This document shows positions 43,236 through 51,483 of a stretch of 64,000 bases of DNA, piece by piece. Positions within the stretch are counted from its first letter, which is position 1. Every line of letters starts with the position of its first letter. The translations under genes were made by a program, and so were the position numbers. The notes under the pieces were generated by a model. The model was given only the letters and a program-made list of their open reading frames with translations. It ran no database searches and was not told the DNA's origin. The stretch comes from CAVRXQ01 sp963838845 (lineage in GTDB: Bacteria; Actinomycetota; Acidimicrobiia; Acidimicrobiales; Bog-793): the NCBI GenBank assembly GCA_963838845.1, contig CAWISR010000002.1:186001-250000 (forward strand), written 5' to 3'.

Positions 43236-44012
43236 CTACGGAGCGAGGCGTCGGAACGCTTCGGCTAATCCGAGGCCCGCTCGTTCGCCATTCTCGCTTG
43301 CCGAGCGCCGGACGCGCTGCCGGAACGCCTCGACCTCGCCGCCGGAAATGCCCAGCTCACCGCGAATCTGCATCGTTGATCGCCATTGGGAGCGGTGCTC
43401 GAGCAGGGCTTGGACCTTTATGTCGAAACTCGCCTCGATGTCTTCGAAATGGTCGGGCTCGTCGGCCTCCCACAAGAGCAGGAGCTGCGGCCGATGCGCG
43501 GCGAGCAGCCCCTTATAAAACAGTGGGTCCCGCGCGGCGACGACCGCGTCGGTGAGCAGGAATCCGGCGTGACGATGGTCCGGATGGAGGCGGTATCGGC
43601 GCCAGGGATCGTGACCGAAGACGACGTCCGGCTTGAGGTGGCGAATCAGCTCGACGACGTCTCGCCGCTCCGGCGCGCCGTTTTCGAGCTCGCCATCGAC
43701 CCTGCCGAAGAAGGTAACCGGGGCCGATCCGCCGAGAACCCGCGCCGCGGCCCGCTGCTCTTCTTCGCGCCGGCGGACGAGCACTTTTTCGTCCTCGTCC
43801 GGGTCCCACGTGCCCTTCGAGCCGTCGGTGAGCACGGCGTGGTGGATTACACAGCCGCGTCGCGCCCACTTGGCGAGGGTGCCGCCACATCCGAACTCGA
43901 TGTCGTCCGGGTGGGCGCCGATCGCGAGCGCGACCTTTGGCACCTCGAGATCGATCGACGGCGCCCGGGGTTCTGCGGGAAGCGATGGCGGGGTTTGCAA
44001 CACCTCACTCAT
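43236..44012 (-). CDS. PIG-L family N-acetylglucosaminyl-type deacetylase
   Basis: A 258-residue zinc hydrolase of the PIG-L/LmbE fold. Zinc-site motif GAHPDDIEFGCGGTL lies at about residues 32-46, with the second ligand region FGHDPWRRYRLHPDHRHAG near 140-158. Family members deacetylate GlcNAc-containing substrates such as mycothiol precursors (MshB, Mca) or lipid-linked sugars. The substrate here is unknown. ATG 44012 overlaps the end of the upstream cofC by 8 bp. Confidence 0.87.
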   Translation of the reverse strand: MSEVLQTPPSLPAEPRAPSIDLEVPKVALAIGAHPDDIEFGCGGTLAKWARRGCVIHHAVLTDGSKGTWDPDEDEKVLVRRREEEQRAAARVLGGSAPVTFFGRVDGELENGAPERRDVVELIRHLKPDVVFGHDPWRRYRLHPDHRHAGFLLTDAVVAARDPLFYKGLLAAHRPQLLLLWEADEPDHFEDIEASFDIKVQALLEHRSQWRSTMQIRGELGISGGEVEAFRQRVRRSASENGERAGLGLAEAFRRLAP

Positions 44013-44616
44013 CGCGCCGGGTCTTGTCTCTCGGGGCGGCGCCTCCGGACCGAGTGAGCAGCGTTTCATCGAGTTCGGCGAGGTCGTCGGGCACGTCGAT
44101 GTCGGTCGCGTACCTCCGGTCACGAACGATGGTGGCACGCAATCCGAGTCGGTCAGCCTCGAGACGGTGCCGGGCGAAGGACCCGGGGCCGTAGGAGAAC
44201 TTGAACGATGCGCCCGTCGGCAGCGCGATCACGTTCGTGCCGTCATCGCGCCGGTCAGGGGCGATCGTCACCTCGCCGTCCGAGCCGAAGCGGTCGAGCC
44301 CTTCGACAAGGGGCAGATCGGCGTGCGCGACGACGACGAGATCGAAGCCGAGCCCAGCGAGGAGCTCGACTCCGGCGCTCACTGCGCCGTTGAGTCCCAG
44401 GCCGGGCGCGTACAGCGCCTCGGCGCCGCGGCCGATCGACCAGTCGGCGACGCCGCCGTCGTCGCAGACGACAAAGGCGGGAAGCGATCCGCCGGCGCCG
44501 AGCACGTGCGAAGCGAGCCGCTGGATCAGTGCGACGCGGGCACCGTCGTCGAGGGAGTGGGCAAGGCGCGCTTTTGCCTGGGCGAAGGACTTCAGGGGAA
44601 CGAGCAGGGCTCGCAT
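44005..44616 (-). CDS. cofC: Phosphoenolpyruvate/2-phospholactate guanylyltransferase (F420 biosynthesis)
   Basis: A 203-residue CofC/FbiD-type nucleotidyltransferase that activates the side-chain precursor of coenzyme F420 with GTP. It starts MRALLVPLKSFAQAKARLA, the family N-terminus with the Lys that binds phosphate. HADLPLVEGLDRF and DRRDDGTNVIALP are the metal-binding and substrate motifs. ATG 44616 is preferred over GTG 44619 because TAAGCT lies exactly 6 nt before it. It is divergent from gpsA. An F420-type reductase occurs at 63561-63974, consistent with F420 use. Confidence 0.88.
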   Translation of the reverse strand: MRALLVPLKSFAQAKARLAHSLDDGARVALIQRLASHVLGAGGSLPAFVVCDDGGVADWSIGRGAEALYAPGLGLNGAVSAGVELLAGLGFDLVVVAHADLPLVEGLDRFGSDGEVTIAPDRRDDGTNVIALPTGASFKFSYGPGSFARHRLEADRLGLRATIVRDRRYATDIDVPDDLAELDETLLTRSGGAAPRDKTRRDE

Positions 44617-44622
44617 CACCGC

Positions 44623-44628
44623 AGCTTA
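44623..44628 (-). promoter_or_regulatory. -10 box of cofC (leaderless)
   Basis: TAAGCT on the minus strand, 6 nt before ATG 44616. Confidence 0.6.
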
Positions 44629-44712
44629 TGGGCGGCCTTCACGATGCGATCTGGCCGTCGGGCTCCCGTCGACGGCGAGATCGGGTTCTATGGCAGACGG
44701 GGGCGTGCTCAG

Positions 44713-44718
44713 TAGGGT
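44713..44718 (+). promoter_or_regulatory. -10 box of gpsA (leaderless)
   Basis: TAGGGT, 6 nt before GTG 44725. It supports an mRNA that begins at this GTG, immediately upstream of the 19-bp hairpin. Confidence 0.55.
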
Positions 44719-44724
44719 TGCCGC

Positions 44725-45777
44725 GTGCTCACCGCCTCGCCGCGCTTCGAGCGCGGCGAGGCGGTGAGCGTCGCGGTGCTCGGCGCGGGTTCGTGGGGCA
44801 CGACCGTCGCCGCGTTGTTGGCGCCTCGGACGTCGACGGTGCTCTGGGCGCGATCGACGGCGGTCGCCGACGAGCTTCGCCGGGAGCGGACGAACGCGGC
44901 ATACCTCGGATCGTTCGAAGTCCCCGCGGCCCTCGGCGCCACGGCTTCGCTCGTCGAAGCGTTGCAAGCGGCGGACTTCGTTGTGTTGGCGATCCCGAGT
45001 CACGGTCTGCGCCAGGTGCTCGTCGAGGGGGCCCCGTTCGTCGGCCCGCACGCAACCGTGCTCAGCCTCACCAAAGGACTCGAGGAGCACACGATGGCCC
45101 GTATGAGCGAGGTCGTCGGCGAGTGCTGGCCGGGGTGCCCGGTCGGCGTGCTGACGGGGCCGAACCTCGCCGCAGAGGTGCGTGCCGGCCAACCGACGGC
45201 CTCGGTCATCGCGTACCGCGATGAAGACCGCGCGGCAAGTGTGCGCGAACTCTTCGCGACCGACGCGCTCCGCATCTACACGAATCCGGACGTCACCGGC
45301 TGTGAGATCGCTGGGGTCGTGAAGAACGTGATGGCGATCGCGAGCGGCATGGCGATCGGCCTCGGTCTCGGGGACAACACGCGAGCCGCGCTCATCACCC
45401 GATCGCTCGCCGAGCTCACACGCCTCGGCGTCGCACTGGGCGGGGACCCCCCGACCTTTGCGGGGCTTGCGGGACTCGGCGACCTCGTTGCGACGTGCAC
45501 CAGCGCGAAGAGCCGGAACTTCTCGGTCGGCGTCGCCCTCGGACAGGGAAAAACACTTTCCGAAGCGACCGCGTCGACGCGCATGATCGCCGAGGGTGTG
45601 CGGAGTTGTCGACCGGTGCTCGAGCTCGCGAACCGGCTCGGCGTCGAGGTCCCCGTCACCGAGCAAGTCGTCGCGGTCTGTCACGGTGGCCGATCTCCGC
45701 GAGAAGCGATTCCGATCCTCATGCGGCGAGCGCCGAAATCCGAGGTCGATCCGCTCGTCTTCGGTGTGGACCGTTGA
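44725..45777 (+). CDS. gpsA: NAD(P)-dependent glycerol-3-phosphate dehydrogenase
   Basis: Makes sn-glycerol 3-phosphate for phospholipids. The dinucleotide-binding motif VAVLGAGSWGTTVA begins after 15 extra residues. Further motifs are LSLTKGLE, VLTGPNLAAEV, the catalytic Lys in GVVKNVMAIASG and GLAGLGDLVATCTS. Two starts compete. GTG 44725 has a TAGGGT box at the leaderless distance. GTG 44764 fits the family N-terminus but lies inside the right arm of a perfect 19-bp hairpin (44728-44768). rnhB follows with overlapping start possibilities. Confidence 0.93.
   Translation: MLTASPRFERGEAVSVAVLGAGSWGTTVAALLAPRTSTVLWARSTAVADELRRERTNAAYLGSFEVPAALGATASLVEALQAADFVVLAIPSHGLRQVLVEGAPFVGPHATVLSLTKGLEEHTMARMSEVVGECWPGCPVGVLTGPNLAAEVRAGQPTASVIAYRDEDRAASVRELFATDALRIYTNPDVTGCEIAGVVKNVMAIASGMAIGLGLGDNTRAALITRSLAELTRLGVALGGDPPTFAGLAGLGDLVATCTSAKSRNFSVGVALGQGKTLSEATASTRMIAEGVRSCRPVLELANRLGVEVPVTEQVVAVCHGGRSPREAIPILMRRAPKSEVDPLVFGVDR
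44728..44768 (+). promoter_or_regulatory. Perfect 19-bp hairpin over the start of gpsA
   Basis: Arms 44728-44746 and 44750-44768 are exact reverse complements around the 3-nt loop TCG. The right arm contains the alternative start GTG 44764 and any purine-rich site before it. It could be a translational control structure, an attenuator without T-run, or a palindromic protein-binding site. Confidence 0.6.
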
Positions 45778-45833
45778 AGGCTCGACCCGAAGCCGCTCGG
45801 CGCTCGACGATCGAGGGAAGCCTCCGGCAGCGG

Positions 45834-46469
45834 GTGCCGACGATCGAGGTGGAGACCGAACTGCTCTCGGGGACATGCCGCGTCATCGTCGGCGTGGACG
45901 AGGTGGGACGTGGGGCGTGGGCTGGCCCGCTGACCGTCGGCGCGGTTGCGGTCAGCGCGTCGGAGCTCCGACGGCTGCCCGATGGAGTGCGCGATTCAAA
46001 GGCACTGACACCGAATCAGCGGGCGTCACTTTTCGGTCCGCTGTCCGAAGCCGTGCTCGCCTATGCGTTCGGGCATGTGACCGCCTGGGACTGTGACGCG
46101 CTCGGGATGACAGCAGCACTCAAACTTGCGGCGCGGCGCGCGCTCACGTCCCTGCGAACGCCCTTCGATGCAGTGATCATCGATGGCAAGATCGACTACA
46201 CGGAGACGAACGCCCGATGTGTCGTCGACGGCGACGCCCTCTGCGTGACTGTCGCGTCGGCGTCGGTGCTCGCGAAGGTGACTCGCGACGAGTGGATGCT
46301 TGACGCCGCAATCGAACATCCCGGATACGGTTTCGAGCACAACAAGGGGTACGTGTCGGCCGCGCATCGGGCGGCCGTAAAGCGGATCGGGCTGTCATCG
46401 ATCCACCGCCGGAGCTGGAACGTCGCGTGGATGGATCCCGTGGCCGAAGCGCCGCCCGGCCAGGTATAA
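45834..46469 (+). CDS. rnhB: Ribonuclease HII
   Basis: Removes ribonucleotides from RNA-DNA hybrids. The 211-residue product starts VPTIEVETELL, typical of the family, followed by the catalytic GVDEVGRGAWAGPL (Asp and Glu). Further motifs are RDSKALTPNQR, IDGKIDY and ASVLAKVTRDEWM, all RNase HII signatures. GTG 45834 is chosen for fit to the family N-terminus; TTG 45774, overlapping the gpsA stop, would add 20 residues. Confidence 0.92.
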   Translation: MPTIEVETELLSGTCRVIVGVDEVGRGAWAGPLTVGAVAVSASELRRLPDGVRDSKALTPNQRASLFGPLSEAVLAYAFGHVTAWDCDALGMTAALKLAARRALTSLRTPFDAVIIDGKIDYTETNARCVVDGDALCVTVASASVLAKVTRDEWMLDAAIEHPGYGFEHNKGYVSAAHRAAVKRIGLSSIHRRSWNVAWMDPVAEAPPGQV

Positions 46470-46477
46470 CGGTCGCG

Positions 46478-47386
46478 ATGTCCATCCTGCTCGCGTTGTT
46501 CGCAGCGGTGGCGAACACGTTGGCGACGGTGCTGCAGCGACTCGGGGTGGAGTCGGCGACGTCGGGGAACCGGACGTCGAAAAGGCTGATGGCGGCGGTC
46601 ATGCACCGACCGATCTGGTTCGTCGGGCTCGCGTTGACCACGACCGGGTTCCTCTTCCAGGCGCTCGCCCTCGCGTTCGGGAACCTCACCTCGGTTCAGC
46701 CCGTGATGGTGACCGAGATCGTGTTCTTGGTGCTGATCCTTGGGACCTGGTTCCACCAACGCCTCGGATGGCGCGAGTGGGTGGGAACGGTCGGTACCGC
46801 GGTCGGGCTTGGGGTGTTCCTCGGCCTCAGCTACTCGCGGCGCGGCGGCGGTCAGCCTGACACCGAGGACTGGATCCTTTTACTCGCCACCGCCGGCGCG
46901 GCCGTGATCATCACGCTCGTCGCGGCCAGGCACGGTCCGCGGGCGTTTCGCGCCGCCGCCTACGGAGTCAGCGCGGGAATCGTGTTCGCGCTGACGGCGA
47001 CGTTCATCAAGACGGTCGCCGACGAGTGGCAGCACGGACTTGCGTACGTGTTCTCCCATCCCGCTGCGTATGCCGTCGCGGCGAGTGGACTGGTCGGTCT
47101 CGTCATCAGCCAGCACGCGCTCGAAGCCGGTCCAGTCGCCGCGTCGCAGGCGGCTCACCTCATCGCGAATCCACTGTCGAGTATCGTCATCGGTATCTGG
47201 TTGTTCAGTAACCATGTGCACGCGACGGGCGCGCGTGCGGTCGTGGAAGGAGTTTCCCTCGGAGTGATGTTCTCTTCGCTGCTCATCCTCGCGCAGTCGC
47301 CGCTCGTCTCCACCTCGCATGAAGCGGAACTGTTGACGAAGCGCCGAGTCGTGACGGATGCACCCGTCGGCACTCCGGTCCCATGA
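46478..47386 (+). CDS. DMT/EamA-like multi-spanning membrane protein
   Basis: A 302-residue protein with about nine to ten TM helices and the pattern of drug/metabolite or Mg2+ (NIPA-like) transporters: SILLALFAAVANTLATVLQR at the N-terminus, then LTSVQPVMVTEIVFLVL, and in the second half ALEAGPVAASQAAHLIANPL. No substrate can be assigned. ATG 46478 lies 7 nt after TATAAC, so a near-leaderless start is possible. It lies 8 bp downstream of rnhB. Confidence 0.78.
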   Translation: MSILLALFAAVANTLATVLQRLGVESATSGNRTSKRLMAAVMHRPIWFVGLALTTTGFLFQALALAFGNLTSVQPVMVTEIVFLVLILGTWFHQRLGWREWVGTVGTAVGLGVFLGLSYSRRGGGQPDTEDWILLLATAGAAVIITLVAARHGPRAFRAAAYGVSAGIVFALTATFIKTVADEWQHGLAYVFSHPAAYAVAASGLVGLVISQHALEAGPVAASQAAHLIANPLSSIVIGIWLFSNHVHATGARAVVEGVSLGVMFSSLLILAQSPLVSTSHEAELLTKRRVVTDAPVGTPVP

Positions 47387-47421
47387 GCCGTCCGTGATGC
47401 GCGGGGGAGCTGGGTGATTTC

Positions 47422-48675
47422 ATGAGCGATGTGGGTTTGGGGGCGTGGAATTCGATCCGCGGACGGATCTCCGACGCAGCGAGCCTTCTCGGTTTGGAGC
47501 GCGGTCTCACCGAGCAGATCATCAAGCCCGAGCGCATCTTGGAAGTCGCGATCCCAATCCGTCTCGACAGCGGCGAGATCGAGGTGTACACGGGCTGGCG
47601 CGTGCAGCACTCGACGGCCCGCGGACCAGGAAAGGGCGGTATCCGCTTCCACCACGATGTCGATCAGTTCGAGGTGATGGCGCTCGCGGCGGACATGACG
47701 ATCAAGTGCGCGGTCGCGGATATCCCGTTCGGCGGCGCGAAAGGAGGCGTGACCGTCGATCCCGGGACGCTCTCTTATGGCGAGCTCGAGCGGCTGACGC
47801 GGCGCTACGCGTACGACATCGCGAGCTTGCTCGGTCCGGATCGCGACGTGCCGGCGCCCGACGTGAACACCGACGCGCGGATCATGTCGTGGATCATGGA
47901 CACGGTCACGATGATGGCCGGCAACAACGTTCCCGGTGTTGTGACTGGCAAGCCGGTTGAAGTCGGAGGGATCGTCGGCCACGTCGGCGCGACCTCAGTC
48001 GGCGTCGTTTTGTGCGCCAAGGCGACGTTCAGCAAGCTCGGCATGAACTTCGTCGGTGCGCGCGCCGTCATCCAGGGGTATGGGAAGGTGGGCGCGCCGC
48101 TCGTCGAGCTGCTCGCGCGCTCAGGAGCGCGCGTGGTTGCCGTCGCGGACGTCAAAGGCGCGATCCACAACGACGAGGGGCTGGACCCCGACGAGCTCGC
48201 GAACCATTTCGCAGAGTACGGCACTGTCGCGGGGTTCAAGGCGGCGGACGCGATAAACCCCGAGGACTTGTTCGCCATCGAATGCGAGCTCGTCGTCCCC
48301 GCTGCGCTCGATGGCGTTGTCACCGCGGAGGTCGCGAGGAACTTCGGGGGACGCGTGCTCGTCGAGGCGGCGAACGGCCCGACGACGCCGGAGGCCGATC
48401 CGATCCTCGAAGCGAGCGGTGTGGTCGTGGTCCCGGACGTGCTGGCGAACGCGGGTGGGGTTGTCGCGTCCTACTTCGAGTGGGCTCAGGCCCGCCAGGG
48501 ATACGCGTGGGACAAGGAGCTGTTCACCGAGCGCCACCACAAGACGATGGAGCGTGCCTTCGAGGCGACGTGGCACGAGCATGAGGCGCTCAACGTCCCG
48601 CTTCGACATGCCGCGGTCGCCCTCGGGCTAAGCCGCGTCGCGGAGACGACGCGTCTGCGAGGTCTGTTCCCATAG
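47422..48675 (+). CDS. gdhA: Glutamate dehydrogenase (Glu/Leu/Phe/Val dehydrogenase family)
   Basis: Oxidative deamination or reductive amination between glutamate and 2-oxoglutarate. The 417-residue product is a standard hexameric GDH: GPGKGGIRFHHDVDQFEVMALA (substrate site), MTIKCAVADIPFGGAKGGV with the catalytic Lys, PAPDVNTDARIMSW (catalytic Asp) and AVIQGYGKVGAPLV (dinucleotide motif). Leucine dehydrogenases are shorter. GGGGGAGC precedes ATG 47422. Confidence 0.94.
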   Translation: MSDVGLGAWNSIRGRISDAASLLGLERGLTEQIIKPERILEVAIPIRLDSGEIEVYTGWRVQHSTARGPGKGGIRFHHDVDQFEVMALAADMTIKCAVADIPFGGAKGGVTVDPGTLSYGELERLTRRYAYDIASLLGPDRDVPAPDVNTDARIMSWIMDTVTMMAGNNVPGVVTGKPVEVGGIVGHVGATSVGVVLCAKATFSKLGMNFVGARAVIQGYGKVGAPLVELLARSGARVVAVADVKGAIHNDEGLDPDELANHFAEYGTVAGFKAADAINPEDLFAIECELVVPAALDGVVTAEVARNFGGRVLVEAANGPTTPEADPILEASGVVVVPDVLANAGGVVASYFEWAQARQGYAWDKELFTERHHKTMERAFEATWHEHEALNVPLRHAAVALGLSRVAETTRLRGLFP

Positions 48676-48728
48676 TCCTGCCTCGTTTTCGCCCTCATCG
48701 CGCAGCGAGCCTCCGCGGGCTGGCGCCG

Positions 48729-49316
48729 GTGGCCGTTCTGGTCTTGCTCGCCGCACTCGTGCTCGCCGCGTGCACGTCGACGCCCTCAGCTTCGGGTGGT
48801 CGACACCACCATCACCACAGCCAATCGACGACAACGACGACGTCGTCACCGAGCACCTCGTCGTCATCGCCGCCGACGACGACCGTCCCGCCCGCGTGCA
48901 AGACGAGCACGCTCACGTTCGGGGCGTCGTTCGGTGGGACCGCGGCAGGGACGTCGTACACGGTGCTCACACTCACGAACCAGGGCAGCGCGTGCTCGCT
49001 CGAGGGTTATCCGACGGTGACGTTCTTTGCACCCGCGAAGCTGGGCGTTCCCGGCGCGGGGCCGCGCCTTTCGCTGAGCGACATCGACTCGGGCCCGCCA
49101 GCGACGACCGTGTCCGTCGCGAAGGGAGGACAAGCGCAATTCATCGTCGTCTACTCCGACGTCCCCGTCGGGGGCGTCGGATGTTCGACCGTCGGGTCGG
49201 TCGACGTGGTGCTACCGGGCGCGACCCAGACGCTCGCGGCCACGCTGTCGATCCCGGTGTGCGGCGGATCCGTGGAGGTCTACGCGATCGGACCACCCGG
49301 TACGGAGCATCCGTAG
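48729..49316 (+). CDS. DUF4232-type lipoprotein with natural polyhistidine run
   Basis: A 195-residue lipoprotein with lipobox VLAAC at about residues 11-15. A run of five His then precedes a Ser/Thr/Pro linker, and a beta-sandwich domain of the DUF4232 type follows (CKTSTLTFGASFGGTAAGTS, LTLTNQGSACSLEGYPTVTF). Paired cysteines in the domain (SACSLEG, GVGCST, IPVCGG) suggest a disulfide. GTG 48729 is the only standard start before the signal. The His run could bind metal. Function unknown. Confidence 0.8.
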   Translation: MAVLVLLAALVLAACTSTPSASGGRHHHHHSQSTTTTTSSPSTSSSSPPTTTVPPACKTSTLTFGASFGGTAAGTSYTVLTLTNQGSACSLEGYPTVTFFAPAKLGVPGAGPRLSLSDIDSGPPATTVSVAKGGQAQFIVVYSDVPVGGVGCSTVGSVDVVLPGATQTLAATLSIPVCGGSVEVYAIGPPGTEHP

Positions 49317-49367
49317 TCAACTTGCGGGACGCGGCGCCAGGTTCGACGCGATGCGAAAATGAACAAA

Positions 49368-49441
49368 GGGCGCTTAGCTCAGGTGGTCAGAGCAGCTCGC
49401 TTACAACGAGCAGGTCGGCGGTTCGAGTCCGTCAGCGCCCA
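49368..49441 (+). tRNA. tRNA-Val (anticodon UAC)
   Basis: 74-nt cloverleaf. Acceptor arms GGGCGCT and AGCGCCC pair fully, with discriminator A. The D-arm is TAGCTCAGGTGGTCAGAGCA. Anticodon stem GCTCG/CGAGC holds loop CTTACAA, anticodon TAC. T-arm GGCGGTTCGAGTCCGTC. No CCA encoded. Accessory genes begin immediately downstream. Confidence 0.95.
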
Positions 49442-49630
49442 CTAGATGGCTACTGAACTGGGGTAATAGGAACAGCGGCACCGCTGGGACGGTGAGCACA
49501 GCGCTCAAACAGGTGTCTAACTCCCATAGCCCTCCGGGAGCAACTGCCACCGACCGGCACTTCTGCCACGCTCCGTTTGTTCATGCGGTCGCGCGTTTTC
49601 GGCTAGTGCTTCGGAAACAGTTCGTCGTGG

Positions 49631-50041
49631 TTATTGCGCGCTGCCTCGCTGATGGCGATAGTCGTGGTCCTTCGGCAAGAGTCGGATGGTGACGGTCTGG
49701 GCGTCGGGGCCGGTGACGTGGCCGACGATTGAGGCGCCATATCTGTCGTACTTGGCGTGGTAAGCGGCATCGATCGCGGTGTGTATGCCCGGGTCGGTGG
49801 GAGCGAAAGTGACGTCGCGTTCAGTGCCGCCGGCGCAGATGCGTCCGGTGCCACTGGCCTTCGCGCGGCGATACCAGGGACGGTCGGGGCCACCGGCGGA
49901 CCGCACGCACAAGTGGTCGCCGGTGCGAACGACCCACATCGTCACGAAGGAGCGCAGGCTTCTGTCGTTACGAAACGAGGAGAGTTGCAACTCCTCGGCG
50001 TTGCCGACGCGGTCAAGCTCGTCGTTGGTCCAAGTGGCCAT
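49631..50041 (-). CDS. DUF2255 family protein
   Basis: A 136-residue cytoplasmic protein with the DUF2255 pattern: ATWTNDELDRVGNAEELQL at the N-terminus, then TMWVVRTGDHLCVRSAGGPDRPWYRRA, and GTERDVTFAPTD later. It has the split-barrel-like composition of F420/FMN-binding pyridoxamine-oxidase relatives. The function is not established. ATG 50041 is used. The stop of the following gene shares its start region (1-bp contact), suggesting cotranscription with the dehydrogenase upstream. Confidence 0.85.
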   Translation of the reverse strand: MATWTNDELDRVGNAEELQLSSFRNDRSLRSFVTMWVVRTGDHLCVRSAGGPDRPWYRRAKASGTGRICAGGTERDVTFAPTDPGIHTAIDAAYHAKYDRYGASIVGHVTGPDAQTVTIRLLPKDHDYRHQRGSAQ

Positions 50042-51086
50042 CAGATCGATCCGACGCGAACGAGCGACTTGATCGCACGTCGCTCATCCATCGCCGCGTA
50101 GGCGTCGGCGATTGCGTCGAGGCTAGTTTCGTAGTCGAAGACGCGGCCGGGGTTGATAGCGCCATTGATCACGTCATCGAGCAGCTCGGGGATGTAGACG
50201 CCGGCCGGTGCGACGCCGCCTTGCCAGCCGACGCTGCGCCAGAAGTTCGCTTCGAACGGGACGTCGGCACCGTGCGGTGCGCCGACAACGCCAACGGTCG
50301 AGCCGGGTCGGGCGATGCCTAGCGCGGTGGCCATCGACTGGCCGGTGCCGACGCACTCGAGAGCGGCGTCGACGCCGATGCCGTTCGTCAGCTCGAGCAC
50401 TGCAGCGATGGCGTCGTCCCCGCGCTCGGACAGGACGGCGGTGGCACCGAACTCGCGGGCGACTTGTTGTCGAACGGGGTTCCGGCTCAAAGCGATGATC
50501 CGCTCAGCGCCGAGCCGCTTGGACGCGAGGACGGCGGAGAGACCGACGGCGCCATCGCCCACGACTGCAACCGTGTCCCCGTTGTCCACACGCCCGCACA
50601 TGGCGGCGTGATGGCCCGTGCACATCACATCCGACAGAGCGAGCAGCGAGCGCAACGTCTCGTCGGAATAGTCCGAGGGTGACCCGGGCACCGGGACAAG
50701 GCTGCTGCCAGCGAGCGGGACGCGCACCGCCTCGCCTTGACCGCCGTCGATTTCGCCATTGCCGAACGATCCGCCAGCAATGCAATGGGACGTCACCCCT
50801 CCCGGCAGTGCGGACACGACATGTCGCAGAACACGAACGGTGCTACGACGAAGTCGCCCTTCGCGATGCCGTGCACCTCGGAGCCGATGTCCTCGACGAC
50901 GCCGATGAACTCGTGGCCGATCGACCCAACTGCGTGCGGCGACTCGCCCCGGTAGTACCAGAGGTCCGAACCGCACACGCAGCCGAGCACGACACGCACG
51001 ATCGCGCCGGTCGGCTCGTGGAGGACCGGGTCAGGCCGTTGGCCGACCGTGATGGAGTGAGGCCCGCTGAAGATCGCTGCACGCAT
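50041..51086 (-). pseudogene. Zinc-type alcohol dehydrogenase, frameshifted
   Basis: A medium-chain dehydrogenase/reductase in two frames. The N-terminal part from ATG 51086 has the catalytic-zinc motif GHEFIGVVEDIG and CGSDLWYYRGE, and reaches the structural zinc segment FCDMSCPHCREG, where a TGA (50793-50795) ends it. The rest continues in another frame with VTSHCIAGGSFG, the NAD(P) motif VAVVGDGAVGLSAV and a normal C-terminus at 50041. The break lies at a 4-base homopolymer (50796-50799); adding one base restores the full enzyme. Either a real inactivating deletion or a sequencing error. Confidence 0.82.
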
Positions 51087-51162
51087 GACTACCGGTTCCC
51101 AGTCGTGCGGATGGTTGTGTGATCCATGAGATGGTCCTTTCGCTCGCGTAAACGAGATCGGT

Positions 51163-51483
51163 TCATTGAGGTGCGAGTTCGCCATAGAAGTAGGACGCGG
51201 TAACTCCGCCGTCCATCAGGACGTCGCTGCCCGTGATGAAGGCGCCGTCTCGGCCCATGAGAAGCGCGCCGACGGTTCCTACCTCGTCTGGGGTACCGCC
51301 GCGCCCAGTAGGGCACAGTTCGATCATGCGTCGGTATCCCTCACCGCGCGGGCCGGTGAGCTCGTCTCTCGCGAGCGGCGTGAAGATGATGCCGGGACTG
51401 ATCGTGTTGATGCGGGCGCCGCGCTCACCCCATCGAACAGCCTCGGCCATCACGCGCAGCGAGTTCCCAGCTTCGCGCCCTTA
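51163..51483 (-). pseudogene. 5'-truncated short-chain dehydrogenase (SDR)
   Basis: About 103 residues matching only the C-terminal third of an SDR. The fragment starts just after the catalytic Tyr/Lys region (GNSLRVMAEAVRWGERGARI), then has the classic NTISPGIIFTPLA, TPDEVGTVGALLMGRDGAFI and ITGSDVLMDGGVT. The cofactor-binding half and catalytic Tyr are missing. In-frame TAA (51481-51483) coincides with the stop of the neighbouring diacylglycerol kinase gene, so a rearrangement joined the two there. Confidence 0.85.

Noticed and set aside
42590..43555. Acidic Glu/Ser/Gly/Pro protein downstream of HU in the HU frame
   Set aside because: The low-complexity reading comes from the Lys/Arg repeat in another frame, and it runs through a strong terminator and antisense to the PIG-L gene. 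Kept only as a frameshift finding.
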